Positions 32,876 through 43,734 of a DNA stretch of 64,000 nucleotides are shown in pieces. Positions within the stretch are counted from its first letter, which is position 1, and the number at the start of each line of letters is the position of its first letter. The DNA is taken from assembly GCA_012934845.2 (NCBI GenBank), contig WNNJ02003660.1, positions 62,001-126,000 of the forward strand. Reading direction: 5' to 3'. The notes beneath the pieces were generated by a model, which worked only from the letters and a program-made list of their open reading frames with translations, did not search any database and was not told the DNA's origin. Source of the stretch: Pomphorhynchus laevis (taxonomy: Eukaryota; Acanthocephala; Palaeacanthocephala; Echinorhynchida; Pomphorhynchidae). Position numbers and translations under genes: made by a program.

Positions 32876-33566
32876 AAGATTATTTTAACGTGGCAAATGC
32901 GTGCCAGTGCACGCTTACATGACCACAACAAAACATAAATGTAAATCATGTGTCGAGAAGGTGTGAACGGAGGAGGTGTTTGAATGTGATATAGAGGGAG
33001 CGCGGTGAACGTCGAGAGGGAGTTGATTCCAGGTGAGTGAGGCGGCGACGAGGAAGGATCGGAGACCGTAGTTGTTGGAGTAATTTGGAACGTGTAGTAA
33101 GAGGAAATGACGGGAACGCAGCGATAGCAAGGTGGGGCGAGTGTAATCTAAGAAAAGAAGGTTGATGAACGATGTGGAGCCGACAGCGAGGAGACGAAAA
33201 GTTACGAGAAGAAGGCAGAGTTTAATGCGGATGTGGATGATGAGCCAGAAGAGTTGGGCAAGATATGTGGATATGTGGTCGAAGCGGCGGAGACGAAAGA
33301 TCACTCGGACGGCGGAGTTGATTATGCGTTGTGGTGGTAGGATGATGGATTTTGGAGAATTGGCGAAAAGGCTAAGGCAGTAATCGATTTTAGGGAAAAG
33401 AAGCGATGAAAGAAGAGACATACAAAAACGGAAGTCGATAAGGGGGCGGATACGACGGATATCACGGACAATTAAGTTAGACGAGCGGACCTTGTCGCGG
33501 ACGAAGGGTTTAAGGGAAATATGATCATCGAAATGAAAGCCTAAGAAAGTAAGGTTGTGGACTATG
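32876..33566 (-). mobile_element. CR1/L2-like LINE 3' tail, about 0.7 kb
   Basis: Minus-strand C-terminal domain: PKIDYCLSLFANSPKS, LPPQRIINSAVRVI, then GLRSFLVAASLTWNQLP, aligning to the C-terminus of the 45.4-49.8 kb element. The 3' end carries the family stem-loop at 32,899-32,914. It is a 5'-truncated insertion lying against the RT fragment to its left, probably into it. Confidence 0.85.
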
Positions 33567-33856
33567 GGAATTATTGATAAGGCAAAAGATACAGTGGGAG
33601 GAGATATGTTTACCCATCTCGTTCTGTCCTGTAGAATTGGTTGTACAACTTTTGTTCGTCACAATACCGTAAGAGATACGTTGGCGACGGTGCTGAAAGA
33701 TGCGTTTAACAATAAGAAGTGTGAGCGGAAGCTCCACGCAGTTCCAGACGAAATACAATTCAGCAGCACAACCACAACCAGAGATCGTTCAGCTCGAATG
33801 GATATTGTCTGTTCAGATTTCAGTTCTGGCATCGAGGAACGATCATTCATTAAACG
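33567..33856 (+). mobile_element. Restriction-endonuclease-type LINE fragment
   Basis: Plus-strand reading HLVLSCRIGCTTFVRHNTVRD then RSARMDIVCSDF aligns to the C-terminal CCHC-plus-endonuclease part of the intact 36.9-40.1 kb ORF (SCKTGALPSIRHNEVRD and EARLDVVCSGLF). It ends at the ERTFLD-like motif. Confidence 0.75.
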
Positions 33857-35040
33857 ATAACTATATAATAACAACTATTGATAAAGCTAGTAATAACTTT
33901 GTCATCATATGCAAAAAGCTTTATTATGATGTACCGATGAATTAGGTAAATTATAAATTATCTATGTCAGTTTGCAAATTATCAACATCCTCACATGAAT
34001 GAATGGGCCGCCATATTTTGAAATTATCTGCATACAAATATGATCGAGAGCGAATGCACCCAGGCAAATCGTTAATATAAATGCTGAATAAAAGCGGACC
34101 AAAAACTGAACCTTGAGGTACTCCAAGATGACATTCTCTAGACACAGACAATGACCGACCGACAAGTACTTGAAAGCAACGATCACGAATAAATTCTCTA
34201 ATCCAATCAACAAGTATGATTGGGAGTTCAGTATTGGCAAGTTTCTGAAGTTGACCATGATCTCATCTATCAAAAGCTTTTGAAAATTCGAAGAATATAA
34301 TGTCTGTATACAGAACTTACTAAATTAAAGCATAACTATATAATAACAACTATTGATAAGGTTAGTAATAACTTTTTCTTCCTACGCAAAAAGCTTTATT
34401 GTGATATACTGATGAAAGAAGTTAATTATGATGATTTAAATGTAAATCCAACATATGAACGTGGTGAGTTAAGTTTAGAAACAATTATTACAAGTCACTG
34501 TTCTATAATGGATAAAAAGGGTATAAAAATTGAATCAGATAATAAAACTATACCTATATTATATTGGAATCCAAAATTACATAAAGATCCAATAAAACCT
34601 AGTTTCATATGTAGTGAGTTTAAATGTACATAAAAACCACTTTCTGTCTATATGAATAAAATACTTAAAGTAATTAAAGCACACTTTCAAAAAATATTGC
34701 AAGGTAATCGAAATTAATACTGGTATAAAACACTATTTCAGTATTAATTCTACAAAAGAATTTTTAGAACAGACAAAAGGAATAAATTTTCAGAATATAA
34801 ATACATACGATTTTAGTACGCTTTATACAAATCTAGATTTAGTAGATATTAAAGAAGCGTTAGTAAAATTAATTAATCTTATATTCGGAAAAATATACAT
34901 ATCAATGTAATAATAACTATAACGTATATCTAACAGAAATAAAACCTTCAGACAAGGAATAGAATCCTTTAATATTTCAATAAACCAAAATTATTTAAAA
35001 GTTAGGACATCTATATATATAGAGAGAGAGTTAAAGTTTA
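33857..35040 (+). mobile_element. PLE RT fragments interrupted by a LINE piece
   Basis: 33,857-33,945 and 34,329-34,417 are two similar copies of the same PLE block (NYIITTIDK-SNNF...KKLY). The second continues with ILYWNPKLHKDP (34,555-34,595), then IKHYFSINST and the YDFSTLYTNLDLVDIKEAL motif A region (about 34,805-34,865). 33,950-34,325 on the minus strand is a CR1-like RT piece (LGVPQGSVFGPLLFSIYIND, YADNFKIW). The PLE is broken at several places. A nearly identical inverted copy lies at 40.8-41.1 kb. Confidence 0.75.
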
Positions 35041-36560
35041 TACAGAACATTAAAATTATTTTAAAATTCAACTATTTATTTTAACTTGACATAAATTATA
35101 TAAAATCTTATAACAAAAGTTATAATAGTGTCACAAGTTCCATTGATATTAATGGCATAATAACAATATAATAATAACAATCATTTGTTATTTGTAATTA
35201 TTTAATTATTTATTATTAAATTATAATTATATAATTATTATAATTATATAAAATACGTAACTCAGTTAGCTGATTTGATTAGTTCAGACGCCTCGTGGAC
35301 TTGTAAATTATTTTGAGACCTCGGTTAGTAAGAAGCTCTTGAGTGTTTCGGATGTTTCCCTCAGCTGAGTTGCACTTGAAATATGAAGTAAAATAAATAT
35401 AAAATATATTGAATTATCAAGTAAATATAAATATATGGATAAAATTGAATTAATAGAATCCTTAAATATTTTGATAAATCAAAATTATATTTAAAAGTAG
35501 GGACATCTATATTTAGACAAATAAAGGGTGTTCCAATGGGAGTTAATAGCCGCCCAATTATATCTGACTTATCTTTAAGCTTTATAGAATATGAATTTGT
35601 TCATAACTGTGTAAAAACTAAATCTAAAATTTAAAAATTTTTAATTTTAGAGACTTGAAAAATTTCAAATTTAAAAATCAAAAATTTATTAATCTTAGTT
35701 TCGGAAAAAATATACAAGTTAGTATAATAACATAGTATAATAACATATAATAACATAGTATAATAACTATGAATCCTAACTACAAATAATTTTGATTTTA
35801 AATTTTTCAATTTTATTTTTTTTAACCTTATTTAAATTAAATTTTTATATAATTTTTATTTTTGCATAAAAAATTTATTTCGAAACTATCACATTTTTAA
35901 TAAACAGACATGCTTATTTGTAATAAAGCGATTTATTTGAAATAAACATACATGAAATATATGTTCGAAATATTGATAATATATGTATTTAATATGTCAT
36001 TAGCATGTATTTGTCCCCGCTGTTATGTTGGGTCGATGAATAGGAGCCGAAACCTGATAGCATAGCAGTTCCTCCTGATGACCTATAATCCTTATTCTTA
36101 TGCATCGTCTGTTATTTATTTGTCAATTCATAAAAAGTGACTTTTTAAATTTTAATTTTAAATTTTAACTTAATTTAAATCAGTTAACTCGGTTTACCGA
36201 TCTGCAATAAAACCTCTTTTATTTTTGATAACCAAAATTAGTTGAAATTATATAGAAATCGAAGTGCAGCTTTATATAAATTCTATAAAAATTATAGTCT
36301 ATTATTTTGATAAATCAAAATTATTTAAAAGTATAGTCATCTATATTTATACAAATTAAAGTTGTTCCAATTAGATAAACTGTAGCCCAATTATAACTGA
36401 CTTATTTTTAAACTTTATAAAATATGAATTTGTTCATAAATCTTTAAAATAACTCTTAGATAAAGAAACTAATAAATATAGAAATATACGTTTCGATACC
36501 TTGATGATATATGTGAATTTAACTCTATATATTCAAAGATTATAAATAAGTCAGCTATAT
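35041..36560 (+). mobile_element. PLE RT fragments in AT-rich DNA
   Basis: At 35,490-35,610 the plus strand reads GTSIFRQIKGVPMGVNSRPI then SDLSLSFIEYEF, the PLE motif-B block; a second decayed copy lies at 36,320-36,430, followed by RYLDDICEFNS (catalytic loop) near 36,495-36,530. The stretch between them (35,050-35,400) holds the PLE-associated motif at about 35,251-35,283 and otherwise nothing recognised. Confidence 0.7.
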
Positions 36561-36868
36561 TAGAGCTAATATTATCTCCCATTAAAACACCTTTACTATA
36601 TTTAATATAGTAAAGTATTTAATATATTTTATATTTTATATTTAAGGATTTAAATATTCAAAATATTTAAGGGTTCCATATGAAAAGATTTAATTTTTTT
36701 AATTTTCATTTAAATTTTCCTTTCAAAATTTATATTATTATAAATTTTATAAAATTTATTCTTTTTTTTTAAATAAAAATTTTTATTTTCGTAAAACATA
36801 CAAGAATGTGTCCAAAAGTAAAGAACTAAAGAATTCAAAAATCCAATCATAAGCTAAGTTATTTCTCT
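36561..36868. other. AT-rich 3' flank of the intact LINE
   Basis: No gene. It may include the 3' untranslated region of the minus-strand LINE that ends at 36,869. Confidence 0.4.
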
Positions 36869-39800
36869 TTAATTCGAATCTTCCGGCTTTCGTGACATCT
36901 CTTCTGTTGATCGAAAATGATCGTGAATAGGTTTTCCATATGTAGAGCGTGGCGCTCTTAAACAGGCAGATGCAGCACGAGCTAAGGCAAATGAAATTTT
37001 CTCTCGTATATTTTTTATTATTTGAGGATATGGGAGTTCGCGTTTTGAGCTTAATTTTGACGCTATTTGCTTCATTATCCTATTCGATTCCTGACTTGAT
37101 CCTCCTGAAGACGAAAAAATTAACGGACTGAAATGCGCCTGTTCTAAACTTAAAATTCGCTCTCCATACTTCGAAATTTTTCGTTTTTCATGGTATTCAA
37201 AGTCAGCCTTACACTCAGTTCGGGAGTTAGAGGGAGCATGTACATTAAATATTGCGACATCCAAAAATGTCCGCTCAAACCGGCTTCCGAATAGTCCACT
37301 ACATACAACATCCAGACGCGCTTCTTTCGATATGCTTGTGCTATTGTTGTTAAAACGATAATCAGATGGAACGGGTGCTAATACTGGTTCAACCTCCACG
37401 CCACTGCATATCCCGCTTAAGAGATGAGAAAATATATCCCTTACTTCATTATGCCTGATAGATGGTAGCGCTCCGGTCTTGCACGAAAATGCATGATTGA
37501 TAGTCATTTCTGAAGAACATATGCATTTTTTATTTTCTAATGCTCGCAAAGACCATCCATAGCGACCTGCTAATGCATCGCTAAACTCATTGTTTGTAAG
37601 CCGAAACCCCTCGTGACGTAGATGTAGGGAAGATAGCCACGATGAAGCTCCCTTGTAACTAGCATGTGCCAATATCTTAAAGTAATCCGATGGTAGAGAT
37701 TTTAGTATTAATTCTTTCCTCGATTTGGCTACATTTAATCTCATGTATGAAATATTTCTAGCTGTTTGAGTTTGAACATCCCTCAGGTTTTCTCCCGTAT
37801 ATCCGTCTCGATAGGTTTCGTACATTCTACGAGAATAATCGTACTCCAAGTCAGCGATGTATTCCGGATCAACTAACCCAATGCCCCCTAACTTGAACGG
37901 TAGAGTTAATAATTCTTTATGTGCTTGTTCAATTTTCGCTTGTGTGATTGACTCAATAAAACCGCTATACAATAGGTTTTTAAGACATCTAGTGACATCC
38001 GTGCACATTGGTACTGTTCTGTAAGTATATATCCATTTCCATTGCACAGAGTGTATTAACCCGGAATAAGCAGTTTGTCGATCAATTTTACTAACTTCAA
38101 CTAATCTTTCAAGTGTGGATGCCCAGGATGTTACCCTGGTTTTTATAATATCCAAAACATCAGCTTCTGCTCCAATGGGAGTTCCGAGTACTTCGATAGC
38201 ACGCTCACTTATTTTACAGTCAGAGAAGTTGCTAGTGTCGAATTCATGTTCCTTGTGTATTAGCAGCTGTGTCTTTAGTGGATTAACGTAATAGCCAAAT
38301 TTTGGGCCTATTGTTTTTAGTATTTCCCAGGCTCTAGATAAATCATCGCTAGGACCGACAAGGTTTGCATCGTCTGCGTACCATCGTTGAATCACGGATG
38401 GTAAACATTTTTGAATATGAAGGATGAGTGGTAGAGTCGAAACGGCAAATGCAGCCATGGCCAAAGGGTCACCTTGAGTGAAACCATCTTTTGAAAATAT
38501 CGGATCACTACCAGTAAACATTGTTGATGATTTTATGTATAAGTTCACTAGTATTGTTTCAAGAGACGGACAAATGAATTTTATGTTTGCTAATGTTAGA
38601 CGTCGATTTACGGAATTAAAAGCGTTTGTTGCATCCACGGCCAGTAAGCCAAAGTCAACCCGAGAGTGAAAGGAATCTGATAAGGAATGAACAGCGAATT
38701 CTATTCCGCTTCTCTGTGATGCGCACAATTGCACAGTTCCCATTACATCCTGAATATGTCCTCTAATTTTTCCTAAAACGACTTTGCTAATTATCCGTCG
38801 TTCCACTTGTCCCACGCCAATTGGTCGTATACCTGCAGTCTTTTTTAAAGCTATAAGTCTACTCGCTACAAACGCACGCAAACTGTTAGGATTGATATGC
38901 TCCGAAGCTAATCGTATTGCAAATTCCGCTAGTGATGTTGCCAACTTCTTAGAGTGGATACCGAATCCAGTTAACATTCTCTTCCACATTATTGCATTTA
39001 AGCCTGAAGGTCCAGCGCCACCTTGAGTTCTCCTTGCTGCTGCTATGATTTCGTCTGCATCTATAGAATAAAATATGACTGGATGATGACTAGTTACTCC
39101 CTCAACAAAATCCGATAGAATAGCACTCTGATCTATTTCAGCAGGGAAAGGGTGTAATTCTGCTAGCTTCTCTATTACAGTATTTGTACCAACTTTCGAA
39201 TCGGGAGAAAGAATGGGTGAATCGTCTTTAAATTCTAGAAGTCTGGTTGCTGAAGCTACACATCCATTCTCCATTAGCCGAATGTAGTTTTTATGCCAAT
39301 CAATCTTCTTTGTTTTCACATTGCAATGGGATGTTGTCTGCAACATCAATGCTTCTTCATATACACTTATAAAGTCTTCCGCTTTCCAACTCTTTAAACG
39401 ACGTTCAATGGTCTTTCTAGTGTGAGAGATCTTACGCGTTGGGATTTTTTGAAGGATACACTGTGAGAAAACCGTTGCTTTCATCAATGAGATTTGGCCA
39501 TCATCTTTGTCATTTGCTATTAAATTGTAATAAGAAGAAAGAATATCTATAAATTCGTTACTCGCCGTACATATAGGAAGTTGCATGAGGTTGGGGCGCC
39601 AATTACATACCTTATAATATATGTATTCAATAGAAATACTGGGTGTCGTTATATTACTTACTGCCCTTGCCCGTGCTGTTGCATCGTTGTTTCGAAATGT
39701 AGATAAGGAATCTATTGAATGAACTTGGTCGTTGAATATGCTAGTCGGATCTGTTTGTGTAGAATTTCGACATTGGATAGAATTCACATTGATAGACTCC

Positions 39801-40078
39801 GAATTGGGGAATATATTTTTAATTCGATTACGACAGCCTGGTGCTCTGCAATTCACACACGGGCTTGATTTTTTCGCACATCGACACCCACGACAAATGG
39901 CCGCTGCGCCGTTGCAATTACAACATCGTATTTCATCTGTTGGTTTTCCGCGAACCATTCTGCGTACTCCGGGATGTACCCTGGACGTACGGCTTTGAAA
40001 TTGTATGTGTGTTAAAGTTGTTTGTTTAATCACTTGAGATTTGGAATGTATTGGAATCAATATCGGTGTTATTTGCAA
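36869..40078 (-). CDS. Intact single-ORF LINE protein: CXC zinc module, RT, restriction-like endonuclease
   Basis: An unbroken 1069-codon ORF. Residues 52-84: CXC-like cluster C-C-x-C-x6-C-x2-C-x-C-x6-C-x2-C-x4-C. Residues about 340-600: RT with QGGAGPSGLNAIMW, GIRPIGVGQVERR, VDATNAFN (motif A, Asp482), TQGDPLAM (motif B, 534-541) and WYADDANLVG (567-570). Residues 852-866: C-x-C-x7-H-x3-C knuckle. Residues about 920-970: EARLDVV...ERTFLDVAIFN...EKRKISKY, matching the R-x-D...D...K layout of the PD-(D/E)XK-type endonuclease in R2-like LINEs. There is no AP endonuclease. All catalytic residues are in place. Met41 (codon at 39,956-39,958) is an alternative start just before the zinc module. No intron or frameshift is seen, so the copy could be young. 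Activity is inferred, not shown. Confidence 0.85.
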   Translation of the reverse strand: MQITPILIPIHSKSQVIKQTTLTHIQFQSRTSRVHPGVRRMVRGKPTDEIRCCNCNGAAAICRGCRCAKKSSPCVNCRAPGCRNRIKNIFPNSESINVNSIQCRNSTQTDPTSIFNDQVHSIDSLSTFRNNDATARARAVSNITTPSISIEYIYYKVCNWRPNLMQLPICTASNEFIDILSSYYNLIANDKDDGQISLMKATVFSQCILQKIPTRKISHTRKTIERRLKSWKAEDFISVYEEALMLQTTSHCNVKTKKIDWHKNYIRLMENGCVASATRLLEFKDDSPILSPDSKVGTNTVIEKLAELHPFPAEIDQSAILSDFVEGVTSHHPVIFYSIDADEIIAAARRTQGGAGPSGLNAIMWKRMLTGFGIHSKKLATSLAEFAIRLASEHINPNSLRAFVASRLIALKKTAGIRPIGVGQVERRIISKVVLGKIRGHIQDVMGTVQLCASQRSGIEFAVHSLSDSFHSRVDFGLLAVDATNAFNSVNRRLTLANIKFICPSLETILVNLYIKSSTMFTGSDPIFSKDGFTQGDPLAMAAFAVSTLPLILHIQKCLPSVIQRWYADDANLVGPSDDLSRAWEILKTIGPKFGYYVNPLKTQLLIHKEHEFDTSNFSDCKISERAIEVLGTPIGAEADVLDIIKTRVTSWASTLERLVEVSKIDRQTAYSGLIHSVQWKWIYTYRTVPMCTDVTRCLKNLLYSGFIESITQAKIEQAHKELLTLPFKLGGIGLVDPEYIADLEYDYSRRMYETYRDGYTGENLRDVQTQTARNISYMRLNVAKSRKELILKSLPSDYFKILAHASYKGASSWLSSLHLRHEGFRLTNNEFSDALAGRYGWSLRALENKKCICSSEMTINHAFSCKTGALPSIRHNEVRDIFSHLLSGICSGVEVEPVLAPVPSDYRFNNNSTSISKEARLDVVCSGLFGSRFERTFLDVAIFNVHAPSNSRTECKADFEYHEKRKISKYGERILSLEQAHFSPLIFSSSGGSSQESNRIMKQIASKLSSKRELPYPQIIKNIREKISFALARAASACLRAPRSTYGKPIHDHFRSTEEMSRKPEDSN

Positions 40079-40179
40079 GAACAGTTATAAATTTTCCTTG
40101 AATAAAATTTATTCTATTATTTAGAATAATAATATTATTATTAATAATATAAATTATTATTAATATAAATTCGCATTAC

Positions 40180-40402
40180 TTGTGTTAGCAGCATCGGATG
40201 GCATAGGAGAAAACTCGTTACAACTTAGTAGACGCATCGCTCGGTTACAATCAATGAATTCGAACACAAACTCGTATGCGAACTGTATTTGCCGACTAAA
40301 ACGCATCGTTGGTATTGCTCTATGTCGATCTGCTTCCATGTGCCTTCGGGGCTTTCGTTCTTCCCGAAATCGACCTGCCAATAATCCTGGCCACACCTAA
40401 TA
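40180..40402 (+). mobile_element. C-terminal tail of a second restriction-endonuclease-type LINE
   Basis: Plus-strand reading ends IVGIALCRSASMCLRGFRSS, aligning with the C-terminal helix of the intact minus ORF (KISFALARAASACLRAPRS). It lies head-to-head with the 5' end of that element. Upstream of 40,180 is AT-rich filler. Confidence 0.65.
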
Positions 40403-40769
40403 CACGTTATATTTCCTACGACGATTTAGTTTTCAATTTTATGACTATTGAAGATGTATGTAATTTTCTTTACTGTAAAAAAATATTATATAGTAAAAAA
40501 ATTATTATTAATAATAATTATTATTATTGTTCTAAATTTAATTGTATTTTACATTGTTCTGGGTAGATTTAAAACCTGTTATAAAGCTGCCATTACCTCG
40601 CATTAGAACACTTTTTATTTGTGAAAATATATACTTTTAAATCTTATACTTATTCCATTATTAATTGCAATTACCTTCCAAATATTAATCTTTCCAACGC
40701 TTCTTAATTATCTGAAAATAATATCTTCTTTTATTTCTTTAATATTTAAGGATTCTATTAATTCAATAT
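40403..40769. other. AT-rich spacer
   Basis: Nothing recognised. Confidence 0.5.
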
Positions 40770-41950
40770 TATCCATATATTTATATTAACTTGATGTTTT
40801 AATTTTTGTTAGGCAGGCGTTATAGTTATTATAACATATACATGTATATCTTTTTCCGAATATAAGATTAATTAATTTTACTAACGCTTCTTTAATATCT
40901 ACTAAATCTAGATTTGTATAAAGCGTACTAAAATCGTATGTATTTATATTTTGAAAATTTATTCCTTTTGTCTGTTCTAAAAATTCTTTTGTAGAATTAA
41001 TACTGAAATAGTGTTTTATACCAGTATTAATTTTGATTACCTTGCAATATTTTTTAAAGTGTGCTTTAATTACTTCAAGTATTTTATTCATATAGACAGA
41101 AAGTGGTTTTTATGTACATTTAAAAGTACTACGTATGAACTTAAGTTTTATTGGATTTTTATGTAATTTTGGATTCCAATATTATATAGGTATAGTTTTA
41201 TTATCTAATTCAACCTTTATACCCTTTTTATCCATTATGGAACAGTGACTTGTAATAATTGTTTCTAAACTCAACTCACTACGTTCATATGTTGGATTTA
41301 CATTTACATATATTTTACTATTTTAAGAGTTTTAATTTATTCTTTATATTATTGTGTTGATTTATATATTTTACTATTTTCTGCTTGATGTTATTTTTAT
41401 AGTAACCTAGTTTAAAATATGTATCTATTAAATTATTCAAATGATTTTGATAAGTTCTGTATACATATCTTTATTAATTTTATCTTTTCTTTTGTAATTG
41501 TTTGTTATTTTCATTTCATTTTATGATTTTGAAGAAAGCCAATATCATTACATTAAATTTATTCTTTATATTATTGTGTTGATTTATATATTTTACTATT
41601 TTCTGCTTGATGTTATTTTTATAGTAACCTAGTTTAAAATATGTATCTATTAAATTATTTAAATGATTTTGAAGAAAGCCAATATCATTACATATTGTTG
41701 CAATTCTTAAAATTTCATTATTTAATGTATTATATTTTATATTATATGGTATGCATGAATGCTCATGCAAAAATATGTTTCTTGTAAATTTAAATATGTC
41801 ATCTTTACGATATAAATTAATAGTAGTTTTAGTTAATGTTAATTTAATGTTCATATCTAGATATACACCTTCTTTATCATCAATATTGGTTTTGTTAAGA
41901 ATAAGGCTTTCTGGATAAATGTGCTCACTAATTGAATAAAAATTATTAGA
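40770..41950 (-). mobile_element. PLE RT pieces, inverted copy
   Basis: 40,786-41,091 (minus) holds IKHYFSINST and YDFSTLYTNLDLVDIKEAL and is almost identical to 34.64-34.92 kb in the opposite direction. 41,516-41,854 (minus) holds the post-catalytic region: TINLYRKDDIFKFTRNIF, HEHSCIPYNIK and RIATICNDIGF. Between them, 41,336-41,450 and 41,557-41,671 are a direct duplication. Their order along the minus strand is reversed relative to a whole RT, so the element has been rearranged. Confidence 0.75.
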
Positions 41951-42925
41951 AATAAAATATTAAAGATGATGATTTTTTTATATAAAATACGTATACTCAG
42001 TTAGCTGATCTGACTGGCAGAATCATGCACTTCAAGATTTTGTTTAGTTAAAATCTGTCAAATAAAAATATTTTAATAAAATTTTGAATAGGATTTTAAA
42101 TCAAATTAAATTTTGATTAGATAAATATTTTGATTTGACAATATATTTTGATAAATATATTGTCACTAGCAGCTGATGATTCTCAGCAAATACGACTCAT
42201 GATCGTCATACATACGACTTTACATATAAAGACATAATAGTTGTCATAATAGACATATTTCAGTCTTTACATATAAAGACTGAAAATAGGCAAACGAAAA
42301 ATTTAAATTCCTGATTATGATTGAACATTTAACTAAAGTTATTGGATAATTGAGCAACTTCTCCCAGAAGAATAAAATTCTCTTATATTTTTACTCGCTT
42401 ATCATAGAGGCAAGCATTAAGAATTCGTATTTAGAGAATGAAGAATTATTTAAATTAAATATGAAAATTATTTATATAATAAAAAAATTTTAATTAGAAA
42501 AAATATTTAATTACCTTTAAAATGTAAGTTCATAAATAATCAGAAATCACACCATTATCAGTAATAAAATTAAACATTATTTATTATAATAAAATTATAA
42601 TAATATATATTTTAATTATAATAAAATTTTAATTAAAATTATAATTAAATTATAAATTACTATTTATTATCTAAACAGTTTAGATAACTGATAAGAATTA
42701 TAAATATTGGTAGAATAGTGAGTGATTATTTGCTGAATCTTACACTCACAGTGAACATTAATTAGATATTTGCCACCCCAGCTACAATAAATGTGTAATC
42801 GAAAAGTATAAATTGGTAGTATTTATATTGATTAGAACATAAGAATAATAAAATTGGCAATATGATTTTGTCAAATGTAATTTCATTCAAAAAAATGTTC
42901 CGAAAAGAGAATAAAAAGCCATAAT
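41951..42925. other. AT-rich spacer with PLE-associated motif
   Basis: Carries the ACTCAGTTAGCTGATCTGA motif at about 41,990-42,010, a small hairpin around 42,255-42,280 (CAGTCTTTACATATAAAGACTG) and otherwise nothing recognised. It also forms the 3' flank of the UPF0047 gene. Confidence 0.5.
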
Positions 42926-43453
42926 CTATTTATCGGACATTTGACCATTGACAGTAATTACCACATTTCGCGAGTGTGCGTCATTGCGGTGCTCTAGCAG
43001 ATAGATACCTTGCCATGTACCAAGATTGAATTTTCCGTCAGTAATAGGAACTGTTACGGATGTACCTATTAAGCAGTTTTTTATGTGTGCAGGCATATCG
43101 TCAGGACCCTCATAGGCGTGTTTGTATGGTAGATTCTCCGGTACTAGCCTTGAAATAAACATTTCCATGTCTTGTCTTACAGTCGGATCCCAATTTTCAT
43201 TAAGGCACAAACTAGCAGATGTGTGTAGTAGATGAATATGAGCCAAACCAACTTTAAACTTTTTTAATTCCGGCAAAGCATTTGATATTTCGTCCGTTAC
43301 AAGGTACACTCCTCTTTTCCTAGTATTTAATCCAACTATGCGTTGATACCAATTAGACTGCATACGCCGTGATCTACGTGTTACACACCTGTGTAGAATT
43401 AGTGAAAAAATAACTACAAAGAATATTGTATATTTGAACAAAAAAGAAGGCAT
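42926..43453 (-). CDS. YjbQ/UPF0047 family protein
   Basis: The clearest host-type gene. From residue 31 on the translation covers the full UPF0047 (YjbQ) domain of about 140 residues: RGVYLVTDEI, LPELKKFKVGLAHIHLLHTSASL (conserved His), NENWDPTVRQDM, EGPDDMPAHIK, and PITDGKFNLGTWQGIYLLEHR. Bacterial members have weak thiamine-phosphate-synthase activity, but the physiological role is unsettled, so none is claimed. Residues 5-22 look like a membrane segment, but the DNA there (TTTTTTCACTAATTCTACAG-like, AG at 43,389-43,390) reads as a splice acceptor, so this part may be intron and the exon may start near 43,388. Met31 (about 43,361-43,363) is the start that fits the family. Stop TAA at 42,926 is followed by TAG. 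Confidence 0.8.
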   Translation of the reverse strand: MPSFLFKYTIFFVVIFSLILHRCVTRRSRRMQSNWYQRIVGLNTRKRGVYLVTDEISNALPELKKFKVGLAHIHLLHTSASLCLNENWDPTVRQDMEMFISRLVPENLPYKHAYEGPDDMPAHIKNCLIGTSVTVPITDGKFNLGTWQGIYLLEHRNDAHSRNVVITVNGQMSDK

Positions 43454-43734
43454 TTTACGAGATTGGGTTTTCTTTATATTAAAAGAAATTTACAAAATTG
43501 CTTTCATAGATAATAGCTAATTATGCGTAGTGACACTACAAAATTTATTTGCAAATTTTAAAACTACAATTATGGAATCACTTATTCAACTACAAAAACA
43601 AATATAAATACTACAAAAACAAACTACTGAACAACTACAGAAATCGAACATAACTGATTATCATTTTTTCAGTACACAAAATCAGGATTAAATTCCAAGC
43701 AAAGAAATTAATCTCTCGAATATTCATTGAACAC
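43454..43734. other. Short spacer
   Basis: Between the UPF0047 gene and the LINE ORF1 that points away from it; either could have its promoter here. No motif recognised. Confidence 0.4.

Noticed and set aside
36030-36065. Hammerhead motif around GGAGCCGAAACCTGATAG
   Set aside because: GAAAC is present but no stem II pairs next to it, and the upstream box reads TCGATGA without supporting stems.
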